Below, one piece after another: positions 43,010 through 50,556 of a stretch of DNA of 64,000 bases (its first letter is position 1; the number at the start of each line of letters is the position of its first letter). The DNA is from Treponema sp. Lineage in GTDB: Bacteria; Spirochaetota; Spirochaetia; Treponematales; Treponemataceae. The stretch covers positions 62,001-126,000 of the forward strand of contig JAILLQ010000045.1 of the NCBI GenBank assembly GCA_024693045.1, read 5' to 3'. Under the pieces are notes generated by a model. The model was not told the DNA's origin and made no database searches. It saw nothing but the letters and a program-made list of their open reading frames with translations. The translations under genes were made by a program, and so were the position numbers.

Positions 43010-43758
43010 TAGTTTTCCTCCGATGTTGAAGAATTAGAACCATTATTAGGAACAGCTGAACCAGATTCTGCTTCATCGAAGCTCTGATCTTTAAGTTCAT
43101 AACCATCGTAAATAAATGACAATGAATTAGACATATATTTTAGGTTATCCATATAGAAAGTAAAATCATCTACATATTCAGCAGCATCAGATCTAATTCG
43201 GAAACCAACTAGAGAAAGGTTTCGTGGACCAGAACGAAGTCTTGAATGCTGACTAATCCAGCCAGGAATCTTAACAATAACATTTCGCCAACCATTAAAG
43301 CGAAGATTTCCACATGGCAAAACATGAACGCGACCATCAGAGTCACGAATCATAACTTCAAGATAGTAAAGATAGTTTGCACCCCAAACCCAGAAGTCAA
43401 GATGATCTACTGTTCCAACAAATGGAATTTCATAAGTCTTATCACCCTGCATAGGAATAATTTCAAGCCAGTTATCACCCTTACGGTTAAAAGCACTCTG
43501 AAGACCGAACACTCTTGGCTCAACACCTTCTGCCTGAAATGGCTTAAGAGAATTAGGAATTCCTGGGAACGTACTAAACTTTGGATATCCTTCAGCAACG
43601 AAACGGCTGGCATTTACTGTCCATTTCCATTCCTTCTCAGTATCAAAGTTGTCAATTAAAAATGTCTCAACACTTTTCTGATGTGGCTGACTGAATGCTG
43701 GCAAACACAACGCAAAAAGCAGAGAAAGATTTACAAAGACCTTCAAGCCCTTTTTCAT
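43009..43758 (-). CDS. flaA: Flagellar filament outer-layer (sheath) protein FlaA, first copy
   Basis: A paralogue of the following gene. The ATG at 43758 is used because GAAGGAGT lies upstream; the in-frame GTG at 43773 overlaps that SD. It has a signal peptide (MKKGLKVFVNLSLLFALCLP, then AFS), then FlaA-type blocks FNRKGDNWLEIIPMQGDKTY, HLDFWVWGANYLYYLEVMIR, CGNLRFNGWRNVIVKIP and FYMDNLKYM. The tail (from about 225) is Asn/Ser/Glu-rich and low in complexity. About 249 residues. A sigma-28-like -10 (TCCGATAA) lies 50 nt upstream. The two proteins probably co-assemble in the sheath (inference). Confidence 0.9.
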   Translation of the reverse strand: MKKGLKVFVNLSLLFALCLPAFSQPHQKSVETFLIDNFDTEKEWKWTVNASRFVAEGYPKFSTFPGIPNSLKPFQAEGVEPRVFGLQSAFNRKGDNWLEIIPMQGDKTYEIPFVGTVDHLDFWVWGANYLYYLEVMIRDSDGRVHVLPCGNLRFNGWRNVIVKIPGWISQHSRLRSGPRNLSLVGFRIRSDAAEYVDDFTFYMDNLKYMSNSLSFIYDGYELKDQSFDEAESGSAVPNNGSNSSTSEEN

Positions 43759-43808
43759 GTAAAACTCCTTCACATATTACATTCTGAAAAAAATAGATTT
43801 TCACTACT

Positions 43809-43836
43809 TTATCGGAACAAATATCTAAAATAATTA
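43809..43836 (-). promoter_or_regulatory. Possible sigma-28-type promoter of the flaA pair
   Basis: On the minus strand TCCGATAA (43816-43809) matches the sigma-28 -10 consensus GCCGATAA in 7 of 8 positions. The -35 is poor (TAAT at 43836-43833, spacing 16). The location 50 nt before the start codon and the gene's role make it plausible, but a sigma-70 element cannot be excluded. Confidence 0.4.
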
Positions 43837-43933
43837 CAATTTTTGCTTTTTCAAAAGATTATGTATCTTGAATAAGTCACTTTCAATTATATTTACACAA
43901 TCTATGTTTGTCAAATTGTTTACTTGCTAAACC

Positions 43934-43962
43934 TTGAATAAAAAAGCCGTTTAGCATACTAT
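43934..43962 (+). promoter_or_regulatory. Predicted sigma-70 promoter of fba with overlapping inverted repeat
   Basis: TTGAAT (43934-43939), a 17-bp spacer and TACTAT (43957-43962). A perfect 7-bp inverted repeat, GCTAAAC (43926-43932) and GTTTAGC (43949-43955), brackets the -35 element and reaches the -10, a possible operator. AAGGAG precedes the ATG. Confidence 0.55.
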
Positions 43963-43996
43963 AAAGACATCGAATTTCCAAAGGAGTTATTCTATT

Positions 43997-44995
43997 ATGG
44001 TAAGTTACAAAGAACTTGGTCTTGTAAACACAAAACACATGTTCGAAGCTGCAATGAAAGGACAGTATGCTATTCCTGCTTACAACTTCAGCAACATGGA
44101 ACAGATGCAGGCTATCGTTAAAGCTTGTGTTGAAACAAAATCACCAGTAATTCTTCAGGTTTCAAAGAGCGCTATCAAATACGCAAGCTTTGAAATGTTG
44201 CGCAATATGGCAAAAGGTGCTGTAGAATATGCAAAATCATTAGGATGTGAAATTCCTATCGCAATTCACCTGGATCACGGTCCTAGTTTCGAAGTTGCAA
44301 AAGAATGTATCGACAACGGTTTCTCTTCAGTAATGATTGACGGTTCAGCTCTTTCATACGACGAAAACGTTGCTTTGACAAAAAAAGTTGTAGAATATGC
44401 TCACGCACACGATGTAACAGTTGAAGCTGAACTTGGTGTACTCGGTGGTGTAGAAGACGATGTTGCTGCAGAAGAATCTAAATATACAAAACCAGAAGAA
44501 GTAATCGATTTCACATCTAAAACAGGTTGTGACTCATTGGCTATTTCTATCGGTACTTCACATGGTCGCTGTAAATTCACACCAGAACAGTGTACACGCC
44601 GCGAAGATGGTACTTTAGTTCCACCTCCATTGGCTTTTAATGTACTTGAAGAAATCGAAAAGAAACTTCCTGGTTTCCCAATCGTACTTCATGGAGCTTC
44701 TTCAGTTCCACAGAACTATGTAAAAGAAATCGAAAAATACGGCGGAAAAATTCCTAACTCAGTAGGTATCCCAGACGAACAGCTCCGCAAAGCTTCTAAA
44801 TCTGCAGTTTGCAAAATTAACGTAGACTCAGACGGTCGTCTTGCAATGACTGCTGCAATCCGCAAAATGTTCACTGAAACACCAGATGTTTTCGACCCAC
44901 GTGCTTACCTCGGTGCAGCAAAAGAAGAACTTACAAAGATGTATGCAGAAAAGAACAAGGAAGTATTCGGTTCTGCAGGACATGCAGCTGACTAA
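43997..44995 (+). CDS. fba: Fructose-bisphosphate aldolase, class II
   Basis: A zinc-dependent aldolase of glycolysis and gluconeogenesis. Metal and catalytic motifs: IAIHLDHGPSFEVAKE, VEAELGVLGGVEDD, ISIGTSHGRCKF and VLHGASSVP. 332 residues, class II type B. Codon choice looks like that of a highly expressed gene (frequent CGT/CGC, GGT and AAA), unlike most neighbours. It is monocistronic with its own promoter and terminator, and divergent from the flaA pair. Treponemes rely heavily on glycolysis, which fits. Confidence 0.96.
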   Translation: MVSYKELGLVNTKHMFEAAMKGQYAIPAYNFSNMEQMQAIVKACVETKSPVILQVSKSAIKYASFEMLRNMAKGAVEYAKSLGCEIPIAIHLDHGPSFEVAKECIDNGFSSVMIDGSALSYDENVALTKKVVEYAHAHDVTVEAELGVLGGVEDDVAAEESKYTKPEEVIDFTSKTGCDSLAISIGTSHGRCKFTPEQCTRREDGTLVPPPLAFNVLEEIEKKLPGFPIVLHGASSVPQNYVKEIEKYGGKIPNSVGIPDEQLRKASKSAVCKINVDSDGRLAMTAAIRKMFTETPDVFDPRAYLGAAKEELTKMYAEKNKEVFGSAGHAAD

Positions 44996-45026
44996 GTAAA
45001 ACTTATCTAGTTGATATTAGATAGAT

Positions 45027-45060
45027 AAAGGCTTGTATTTGCTACAAGCCTTTTCTATTT
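45027..45060 (+). terminator. Intrinsic terminator of fba
   Basis: A perfect 11-bp stem (AAAGGCTTGTA, 45027-45037 / TACAAGCCTTT, 45043-45053) with a 5-nt loop, followed by a U-rich run. Confidence 0.9.
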
Positions 45061-45061
45061 T

Positions 45062-45101
45062 AAATAAAAAAACTCTTAATCTGATAATTTCAAATTAAGA
45101 G
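45062..45101 (-). terminator. Intrinsic terminator of hisS
   Basis: On the minus strand an 8-bp stem (CTCTTAAT / ATTAAGAG, 45101-45094 with 45080-45073) and 13-nt loop are followed by TTTTTTTATTT. The stem is AU-rich, so it is weaker than the neighbouring fba terminator. It ends the long cheA-to-hisS run. Confidence 0.7.
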
Positions 45102-45111
45102 CTTATCAAAA

Positions 45112-46347
45112 CTATTTTACTATCCATTGCCCATCTTTTTTCTGAGCAAATTTTGTATACCCTAAGGATTCAAGCATTCCAAACTGAGGACCAGCTTTTT
45201 TTGCCTTTTTAATAACGCTCACAACATACGATTCTCTTAATTTGTCAGCTTCAGCTAAAACTTCAGGGAAATCGGAAGAATCGTCATACAATAAAGCACA
45301 CTTTTCTTTTGAGTCTGGGATTTGATAATTTTTCTCAAGAAGAATACTACAGATTCTTTCAAAACCGATAGAAAAACCTACAGCCGGTATATTCTGACCA
45401 AGGAATTTTCCAATCATATTATCATAACGACCACCACCGCCTACTGCTCCGCTAAATTCTGGACACGCAATCTCAAAAACCATGCCTGTATAATACCCCT
45501 GACCGCGAACAAGGTTTGGACAATAAGCAAGTTTATATTTTCCCTGACTTACCTTTTCTGCTGTCGAAATAACATAGCGTAAATCATCTGCAATTTCAGG
45601 AGCCGAACATCGGGCAGCAACAGAATCTAGTGTTATTGTATCAGAAGAAATAAAAGAAACGAGTGAGGATACTGCTTCAGGCGGAAAGTTCTTTTCTTTT
45701 AGTTCTGCTTCTATTCCATCAGGACCAATTTTATCAAGTTTATCAAAAGTAATGCAGACAGAATCAAGGTCTTCTTCTGCAAAACCCATATTCGAAAGCA
45801 TATTTCGAAGAATTCGTCTGTCGTTAACATTTATAGTAAAATCTTTAAAGCCAATATTAAGCATTGCCCTAGCAGTAACATCAATAAGTTCTACTTCTGC
45901 ATTGCAGGAAGAATCTCCAAGAATATCGATATCGCATTGAACAAATTCTCTTAATCTTCCTTTTTGAGGACGCTCAGCCCTGTAAACGCGGTCTGTTTGT
46001 ATTACTTTAAATGGGTTCTGCAATTTATCTCTGTTTGCTGCGTAAAATCTTGAAAGAGGAAGTGTAAGATCATATCTTAGCCCCATATCGGAAAGAGTCT
46101 GAGCAGATGGTTCAGACGCAAGAGCCGAATCAAGTTTTTCACCCCTTTTCAATACCTTAAACACAAGGTTTAAATTATCTCCACCGTCTGACTTATCTAT
46201 ATTTTCAGAATCTTCCAAAATAGGTGTAGAAATACGTTCAAAACCAGAAGCACGATAAGTTTCAAGAATTTTTCCCTGAATATAATCACGGATGCGCTGT
46301 TCATTAGGAAGAATATCCTTCATTCCTTTTAAAGCATTGATTTTCAT
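45112..46347 (-). CDS. hisS: Histidyl-tRNA synthetase
   Basis: A class II synthetase charging tRNA-His. Motif 2 is YRAERPQKGRLREFVQ, the His-binding region reads LVRGQGYYTGMVFEI, and motif 3 is AVGFSIGFERI. The usual RGLDYY is RGQGYY here; I recall this variant from some other HisRS enzymes, so it does not imply inactivity. 411 residues with a short C-terminal anticodon-binding domain. The SD GAGGTA precedes the ATG. It is the last gene of the run from cheA. Confidence 0.95.
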   Translation of the reverse strand: MKINALKGMKDILPNEQRIRDYIQGKILETYRASGFERISTPILEDSENIDKSDGGDNLNLVFKVLKRGEKLDSALASEPSAQTLSDMGLRYDLTLPLSRFYAANRDKLQNPFKVIQTDRVYRAERPQKGRLREFVQCDIDILGDSSCNAEVELIDVTARAMLNIGFKDFTINVNDRRILRNMLSNMGFAEEDLDSVCITFDKLDKIGPDGIEAELKEKNFPPEAVSSLVSFISSDTITLDSVAARCSAPEIADDLRYVISTAEKVSQGKYKLAYCPNLVRGQGYYTGMVFEIACPEFSGAVGGGGRYDNMIGKFLGQNIPAVGFSIGFERICSILLEKNYQIPDSKEKCALLYDDSSDFPEVLAEADKLRESYVVSVIKKAKKAGPQFGMLESLGYTKFAQKKDGQWIVK

Positions 46348-46386
46348 TTTATACCTCGTAATTTTAAGTAACTAATTATACTGAAC

Positions 46387-47502
46387 TTAGATAAAATCTT
46401 CAAACTGAATACCTGCACCATTTTGAACATCATGAAGCAGTTTGGCACCGAGAATTTTTTCTATATATTCCGGTCCAATTCCAGGAGTCAAAACCTTTTC
46501 CGTTCTTAGAAGGGCAAAATCATCGCTAGATAAAATTGTACCGGCTTTTAAATCTTTCATATAATGAAGAGAACGATTTGTTCGGCCATAATTATTAAGT
46601 TCAGAAGCAGCAAGCTTTTTAACTCCGTCTCCTAATACTTTGAAAATTTTATCTTCTTCAAAGGATTCGGACAGCTGCTTGATAATAATTTCTTTGCCCT
46701 TTTCCTGCCCGTATCTTGCTAAAGCTGCCTCAGCCTGATGAACACAATGAACCATGATAGCAAATTCTTCCGGCTCAAGAGCAACCGGATCATCTAATCC
46801 CGAAGTTTTCTTGCTTAAGGTAATATGTTTTTCTATTACAGAACCACCACATAAAACCGATAAAACAGGCACAAGAATAGGATTTAAGCTATGATCACTT
46901 ATTCCAGTTTCAATTCCGAAAATATTTTTTAAAGTCCGAACTAGTTTTACGTTATACTCGTCTTCAGGAGCCGGATAACTGGTAATACAATGGAGCAAAG
47001 TAACATTTTCTCTTCCTAAAATTTCAATTGCCCTTTCAATATCTTTAAGCTTTGAAACCCCTGACGATAGAATCACAGGAAGGACGCCTTTACCATTCTT
47101 TTTTTCTTCAAGCCTATATTCTGCTAAATAATTCAACATAGGAAGATGATTTAATTCAGGAGAAGCTATTTTAATTGCATGGGGATTTAAACTTAATAAT
47201 TCTTTTAGAGACCTTATACCAAAAGGAGAGCAAATAAATTTTCCTCCTCTAGACCTGGTATAGTCGGCCATTCTTTTATAAAAATCCGGACTGCATTCTA
47301 ATTGTTGAAACCTATTGTATAGAGGAATATTGCCAGTAGGAAGATTAACAAAACCCGTTTTAGGATGAAGAATTTCATCTGCATAGACCCATTGAAACTT
47401 AACAGCATCAGAGCCAGAATCCAAAGCAGCATCTATAAGTTTCCTAGCTTTTTCTTCATTTCCTTCATGACTTGTTCCAATTTCGGCAATTATCATACTC
47501 AT
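46387..47502 (-). CDS. NeuB-family nonulosonic (sialic-acid-like) acid synthase
   Basis: NeuB/SpsE enzymes condense PEP with an N-acetyl-hexosamine-type sugar to form sialic, legionaminic or pseudaminic acid. It has an N-terminal TIM barrel with AEIGTSHEGN, DAVKFQWVYADE and LSSGVSKLKDIERAIEIL, a metal/PEP site (GISDHSLNPI), and EKHITLSKKTSGLDDPVALE. A C-terminal SAF/antifreeze domain (NRSLHYMKDLKAGTILSSDD) follows. 371 residues. No CMP-transferase or NeuC-like gene is near, so the product is unknown. Flagellin glycosylation is one possible role (inference). Confidence 0.85.
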   Translation of the reverse strand: MSMIIAEIGTSHEGNEEKARKLIDAALDSGSDAVKFQWVYADEILHPKTGFVNLPTGNIPLYNRFQQLECSPDFYKRMADYTRSRGGKFICSPFGIRSLKELLSLNPHAIKIASPELNHLPMLNYLAEYRLEEKKNGKGVLPVILSSGVSKLKDIERAIEILGRENVTLLHCITSYPAPEDEYNVKLVRTLKNIFGIETGISDHSLNPILVPVLSVLCGGSVIEKHITLSKKTSGLDDPVALEPEEFAIMVHCVHQAEAALARYGQEKGKEIIIKQLSESFEEDKIFKVLGDGVKKLAASELNNYGRTNRSLHYMKDLKAGTILSSDDFALLRTEKVLTPGIGPEYIEKILGAKLLHDVQNGAGIQFEDFI

Positions 47503-47503
47503 A

Positions 47504-47854
47504 CTATTTTAATAGAGAGGCAGCAGTTTCTGCCTTATATTTGTTTGAATAAACTTCTACAGAATTTGAAGGAAGCCAACCAAATGAAAAATTCAACCAC
47601 ACAGACTTTTCATTATCCATAGTTGCTCCTAAAATCTGGAAAATTTCACCTTTTCTGCAATGCCCCATAACTTCACTTGACCAGTCGGACTCTTTTCTAA
47701 AGGCTGAATATGGCTCAATGACCAAAGCCCACTGAACATCAGGAGCCATAGCAAGAGGAGAAGAATTATCTAAAATGATTTCCTTATTTTTTGAACAGGA
47801 TGAAAAAAAAGAAGCAAAACATAAAAATGACAAAAAGATAATTTTCAATTTCAT
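47504..47854 (-). CDS. Small lipoprotein with SH3-like fold
   Basis: A lipoprotein signal (MKLKIIFLSFLCFASFFSS, then Cys20) is followed by one bacterial SH3-like unit (AFRKESDWSSEVMGHCRKGE, FQILGATMDN, WLNFSFGWLPSNSVEVYS). Such domains bind peptidoglycan or peptides. 116 residues. It overlaps the Nudix gene by 4 bp and lies 1 nt before the NeuB-family gene. No specific function can be given. Confidence 0.72.
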   Translation of the reverse strand: MKLKIIFLSFLCFASFFSSCSKNKEIILDNSSPLAMAPDVQWALVIEPYSAFRKESDWSSEVMGHCRKGEIFQILGATMDNEKSVWLNFSFGWLPSNSVEVYSNKYKAETAASLLK

Positions 47855-48258
47855 TTTTTCTGCTCCAAGTAAGATAAAACCTTAGGAAGAATTTTTAAAT
47901 CTGAATCAACAAAATTTTCCACAGGAATCTCACTAAGAGGAATCCACTTATACTCGCTATGCTCAGAAAGACTAAAAGGTCTGTCTACACCATCTTCTTC
48001 AAAATCAACGAGATAAGCGTTCAATAAAAAATTCTTTCCATCATGTGAAAATTCTTCACTAGCTATTTTTTCACGAGGAAAAGCTTTCACACCGAACTCT
48101 TCACTCATTTCTCTTTCGATAGCCATATAATCGCTTTCATCTCTATCAACTTTACCACCAGGAAATTCCCAGCGATTTCCCATATCCCCCCCAGGATTTC
48201 TGTGGGCTATAAAAATTTTTTCATTTTTATATACAATACACGCAATAGACTTTTTCAT
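47851..48258 (-). CDS. Nudix hydrolase (MutT-like)
   Basis: The full Nudix box GX5EX7REUXEEXGU is visible (GGKVDRDESDYMAIEREMSE, then EFGV). The ATG at 48258 gives the usual family start (MKKSIACIVYKNEKIFIAHR), while an open extension to 48312 overlaps the upstream gene. 135 residues. MutT-type enzymes remove oxidised nucleotides such as 8-oxo-dGTP; the substrate here is not proven. TAATG overlap with the preceding gene. Confidence 0.85.
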   Translation of the reverse strand: MKKSIACIVYKNEKIFIAHRNPGGDMGNRWEFPGGKVDRDESDYMAIEREMSEEFGVKAFPREKIASEEFSHDGKNFLLNAYLVDFEEDGVDRPFSLSEHSEYKWIPLSEIPVENFVDSDLKILPKVLSYLEQKK

Positions 48259-48722
48259 TAGAAAAACACAACTCCTGGAATAACAAAATGAATAATTGAA
48301 ACAACTATACAAAAAATACCAAGATACTTTTTACCGTCTACAAGTAGAAGGCTCAGTAAATCAGGCAATTTGACCTCAGAACTAGAAGATTCAATGTAAT
48401 AATTAACAAGAATGGAAGCTCCACCAAAAAAACAAGCAAGAGAAATTAACAAGTCACCAAAAAAGAAAACTCCGCTGTAGGGGCTCAAAAGTGTAAGCAA
48501 AGCCGAAATTACAGATAAAGCCCCCAAAATCAGGTGGAAAAGCGAGGAAGTAAAAAATGAGTCTGTCGTAAAAAGAGATGAAAAAGAAGATGATTTTTCG
48601 TCAAGAAAGGATAAATCGTCTTCTTTTTTTTGATTTTCCTGACCATCGTCAACTTTCTGAAAAAACAGAATAAAACCGAGCAAAAGTGAACTTAATACTG
48701 ATAAAAAATAAAATTGAACCAT
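48258..48722 (-). CDS. Small hypothetical membrane protein
   Basis: Not recognised. Four hydrophobic segments are visible: the N-terminal FYFLSVLSSLLLGFILFF, LFHLILGALSVISALLTLL, FFGDLLISLACFFGGASIL and YLGIFCIVVSIIHFVIPGVV. Between the first and second lies a polar Ser/Asp/Glu-rich loop. The ATG at 48722 is chosen because AAGGTGG sits 5 nt upstream; a GTG at 48731 overlaps the SD. About 154 residues. It is co-transcribed with secA-region genes. Confidence 0.6.
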   Translation of the reverse strand: MVQFYFLSVLSSLLLGFILFFQKVDDGQENQKKEDDLSFLDEKSSSFSSLFTTDSFFTSSLFHLILGALSVISALLTLLSPYSGVFFFGDLLISLACFFGGASILVNYYIESSSSEVKLPDLLSLLLVDGKKYLGIFCIVVSIIHFVIPGVVFF

Positions 48723-48732
48723 AGCTGCCACC

Positions 48733-49296
48733 TTAATGACGTTCTACAAATGAAACAAACTTTTTTTCTTCAATGCCATCATAAATTACGGCATCTACTT
48801 TTACTATATCATAATCGGAAAATTTTGTCCGAACAAATAGTTCCTCTCCTGAAAATATTACAATTTCTTGAACTTCATCAGAAATACCACCAGCTGAATC
48901 TACTGCAGAAAGAGTAACTCTAAGCTTAACTGGCAAAGAATCTTTATTTTGCTTAAGAGCTTTTTCATCAAGAGAATTAAATTTCAAACTGGAATAAATT
49001 GTTTCTTCGTACGCAAAACTCTTGAAATCTACTTTTGACCCGCATACAGAACTAAAAGCAGAATCAATGATAAATGAATAAACCCAAATAAAAATCATAA
49101 AAATAAGGATACCGGCAAACATAAAACGGTTTCCTCTAGTAGCAAAAAGGGTTTTAAAAAGTCCCCTGGAAGAGTTATCAAATTTTCCAGAATAATAATC
49201 CTGAACTATCTTTGGTGCATTCTTAATTCTTTCTTCCCTATTGTAATAAAAGTGAAGAGGTTCTTCTCCATCTGCATAACCTTCGATATCATTCAT
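48733..49296 (-). CDS. Hypothetical bitopic membrane protein
   Basis: Not recognised. A cytoplasmic N-terminus of about 57 residues (acidic, Tyr-rich) is followed by one transmembrane helix (FMFAGILIFMIFIWVYSFII) and an extracytoplasmic beta-rich domain of about 110 residues (LKFNSLDEKALKQNKDSLPV, VKLRVTLSAVDSAGGISDEV). 187 residues. It is in the run between the secA-linked lipoprotein and the small membrane protein, so an envelope role is likely but unproven. Confidence 0.55.
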   Translation of the reverse strand: MNDIEGYADGEEPLHFYYNREERIKNAPKIVQDYYSGKFDNSSRGLFKTLFATRGNRFMFAGILIFMIFIWVYSFIIDSAFSSVCGSKVDFKSFAYEETIYSSLKFNSLDEKALKQNKDSLPVKLRVTLSAVDSAGGISDEVQEIVIFSGEELFVRTKFSDYDIVKVDAVIYDGIEEKKFVSFVERH

Positions 49297-49311
49297 AGAA
49301 AGTCCTAAAAG

Positions 49312-50556
49312 TTAAGATTTAAGAACAGAGTCAATTAAACTATCAGTTCTCCACCAGACAACTTTCGCAGAATTCTTGTCACAAAGAAGAGCAGAAATAA
49401 TACCTTCACTCGATAATGACAAAGAATAATATAGAGTATCTTTAAAGTTTACGTTCAAAGTTCTTTTTATAACGTTCTGTGTGCCTGGCTGAACCATTTG
49501 AAGGTCAAAACCATTTTCTGTAGTTACAATAAAAAACATCCAGTTGTTCTTTGTAATTCCAAAAAAATCATATGGTACATGGTAGACAATTTTACTAAAG
49601 TCCTCTGCAACAGCGTCTTCATATGAAGCAATAGACAATGCTTCAGCATACAGACCAGTCTGAATACTCAAAGGATAAATCATGCTTTTTACAAAATCAA
49701 TTCCACTTTGAGTTTTAGACTCTTCATCAATATGAGGAAAATAGTAATCAACTTTTACATATAAGCGTTCTGCATAGCAGTCAGGCACAATATTTTCGAT
49801 GGTAACAAATAACTCATCTGCAGGAGCTATTGAGTTTACCGACTCAGGAGTAATAGAAGGAACTGAAGAAAGCCTGACTGGTACCTGGTAACGTAAAAAA
49901 CCATTATTACCAAACCAGAAAACCATAAGTCCGTCATTAAGAGACGATACCACTACAAGTTCATTATTTTCTGTTGTATAAATATTCTTGATTGTAGGAA
50001 ATGGTGTTCCGCCAGGCCCCTGCTGACCAATATAATCAACAGTTGAACCGTCACTGGAAATCCTAAGAACAACCTGGCTGTACAAGAGATTTTCAGTTTC
50101 ATCCTGCTCATTTCTTTCTTTTGGAACTACACCAACACAATATATATACTTTCTTGAATCAACAGAAATTTTTCCATTCAATTGAAAAGGATAAACCAAA
50201 GACTTCCAATTGTAGGAAGATGATTTTTCCTTAATATTACGACCTTTTAAAGGAGCATAAAAATCTTCGTTGTAATACAGGGAAAGCAAATCACCATATG
50301 AATTCAGAGAAAGAATTTTTTCAGATTCACCATTGACGATGTAAAAAAATCCATCCCTCATTGTTACATAGGTATCAATAGAACCTGGATTTTTAATATC
50401 GAATAAATTTAACTGTTCTTCGAAATTTCCATATTCAATTTCAAAAAGATTAGTTTCTGCAATAGAAATTCTTTTTCCTATATTGAAACAAGATGCAAGA
50501 GAAAAAATTAATAAAACCGAAAAGCCTGTAAAAAAACAGGCTGTAAACTTTTTCAT
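49312..50556 (-). CDS. Secreted lipoprotein, beta-propeller-like
   Basis: A lipoprotein signal (FTGFSVLLIFSLASC, lipidated Cys23) and about 390 residues of predicted beta strands. Repeating blade-like units are visible: GFFYIVNGESEKILSLNSYG, YIYCVGVVPKER, VVLRISSDGSTVDYIG, ELVVVSSLNDGLMVFWFGNN. I infer a propeller or similar beta fold. No catalytic motif is recognised. It begins directly after the secA stop codon (no gap), so it is translated with secA. The ligand and localisation (outer versus inner membrane) are unknown. Confidence 0.62.
   Translation of the reverse strand: MKKFTACFFTGFSVLLIFSLASCFNIGKRISIAETNLFEIEYGNFEEQLNLFDIKNPGSIDTYVTMRDGFFYIVNGESEKILSLNSYGDLLSLYYNEDFYAPLKGRNIKEKSSSYNWKSLVYPFQLNGKISVDSRKYIYCVGVVPKERNEQDETENLLYSQVVLRISSDGSTVDYIGQQGPGGTPFPTIKNIYTTENNELVVVSSLNDGLMVFWFGNNGFLRYQVPVRLSSVPSITPESVNSIAPADELFVTIENIVPDCYAERLYVKVDYYFPHIDEESKTQSGIDFVKSMIYPLSIQTGLYAEALSIASYEDAVAEDFSKIVYHVPYDFFGITKNNWMFFIVTTENGFDLQMVQPGTQNVIKRTLNVNFKDTLYYSLSLSSEGIISALLCDKNSAKVVWWRTDSLIDSVLKS

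Noticed and set aside
45112..46347. HisS as an inactive paralogue because RGLDYY reads RGQGYY
   Set aside because: Motifs 2 and 3 are intact, the same variant is remembered from other functional HisRS enzymes, and no second hisS is in view.
48258..48312. N-terminal extension of the Nudix protein to 48312
   Set aside because: The extra 18 residues are Cys/Tyr/Ser-rich and overlap the upstream membrane-protein gene; the Nudix family begins at the MKK start.
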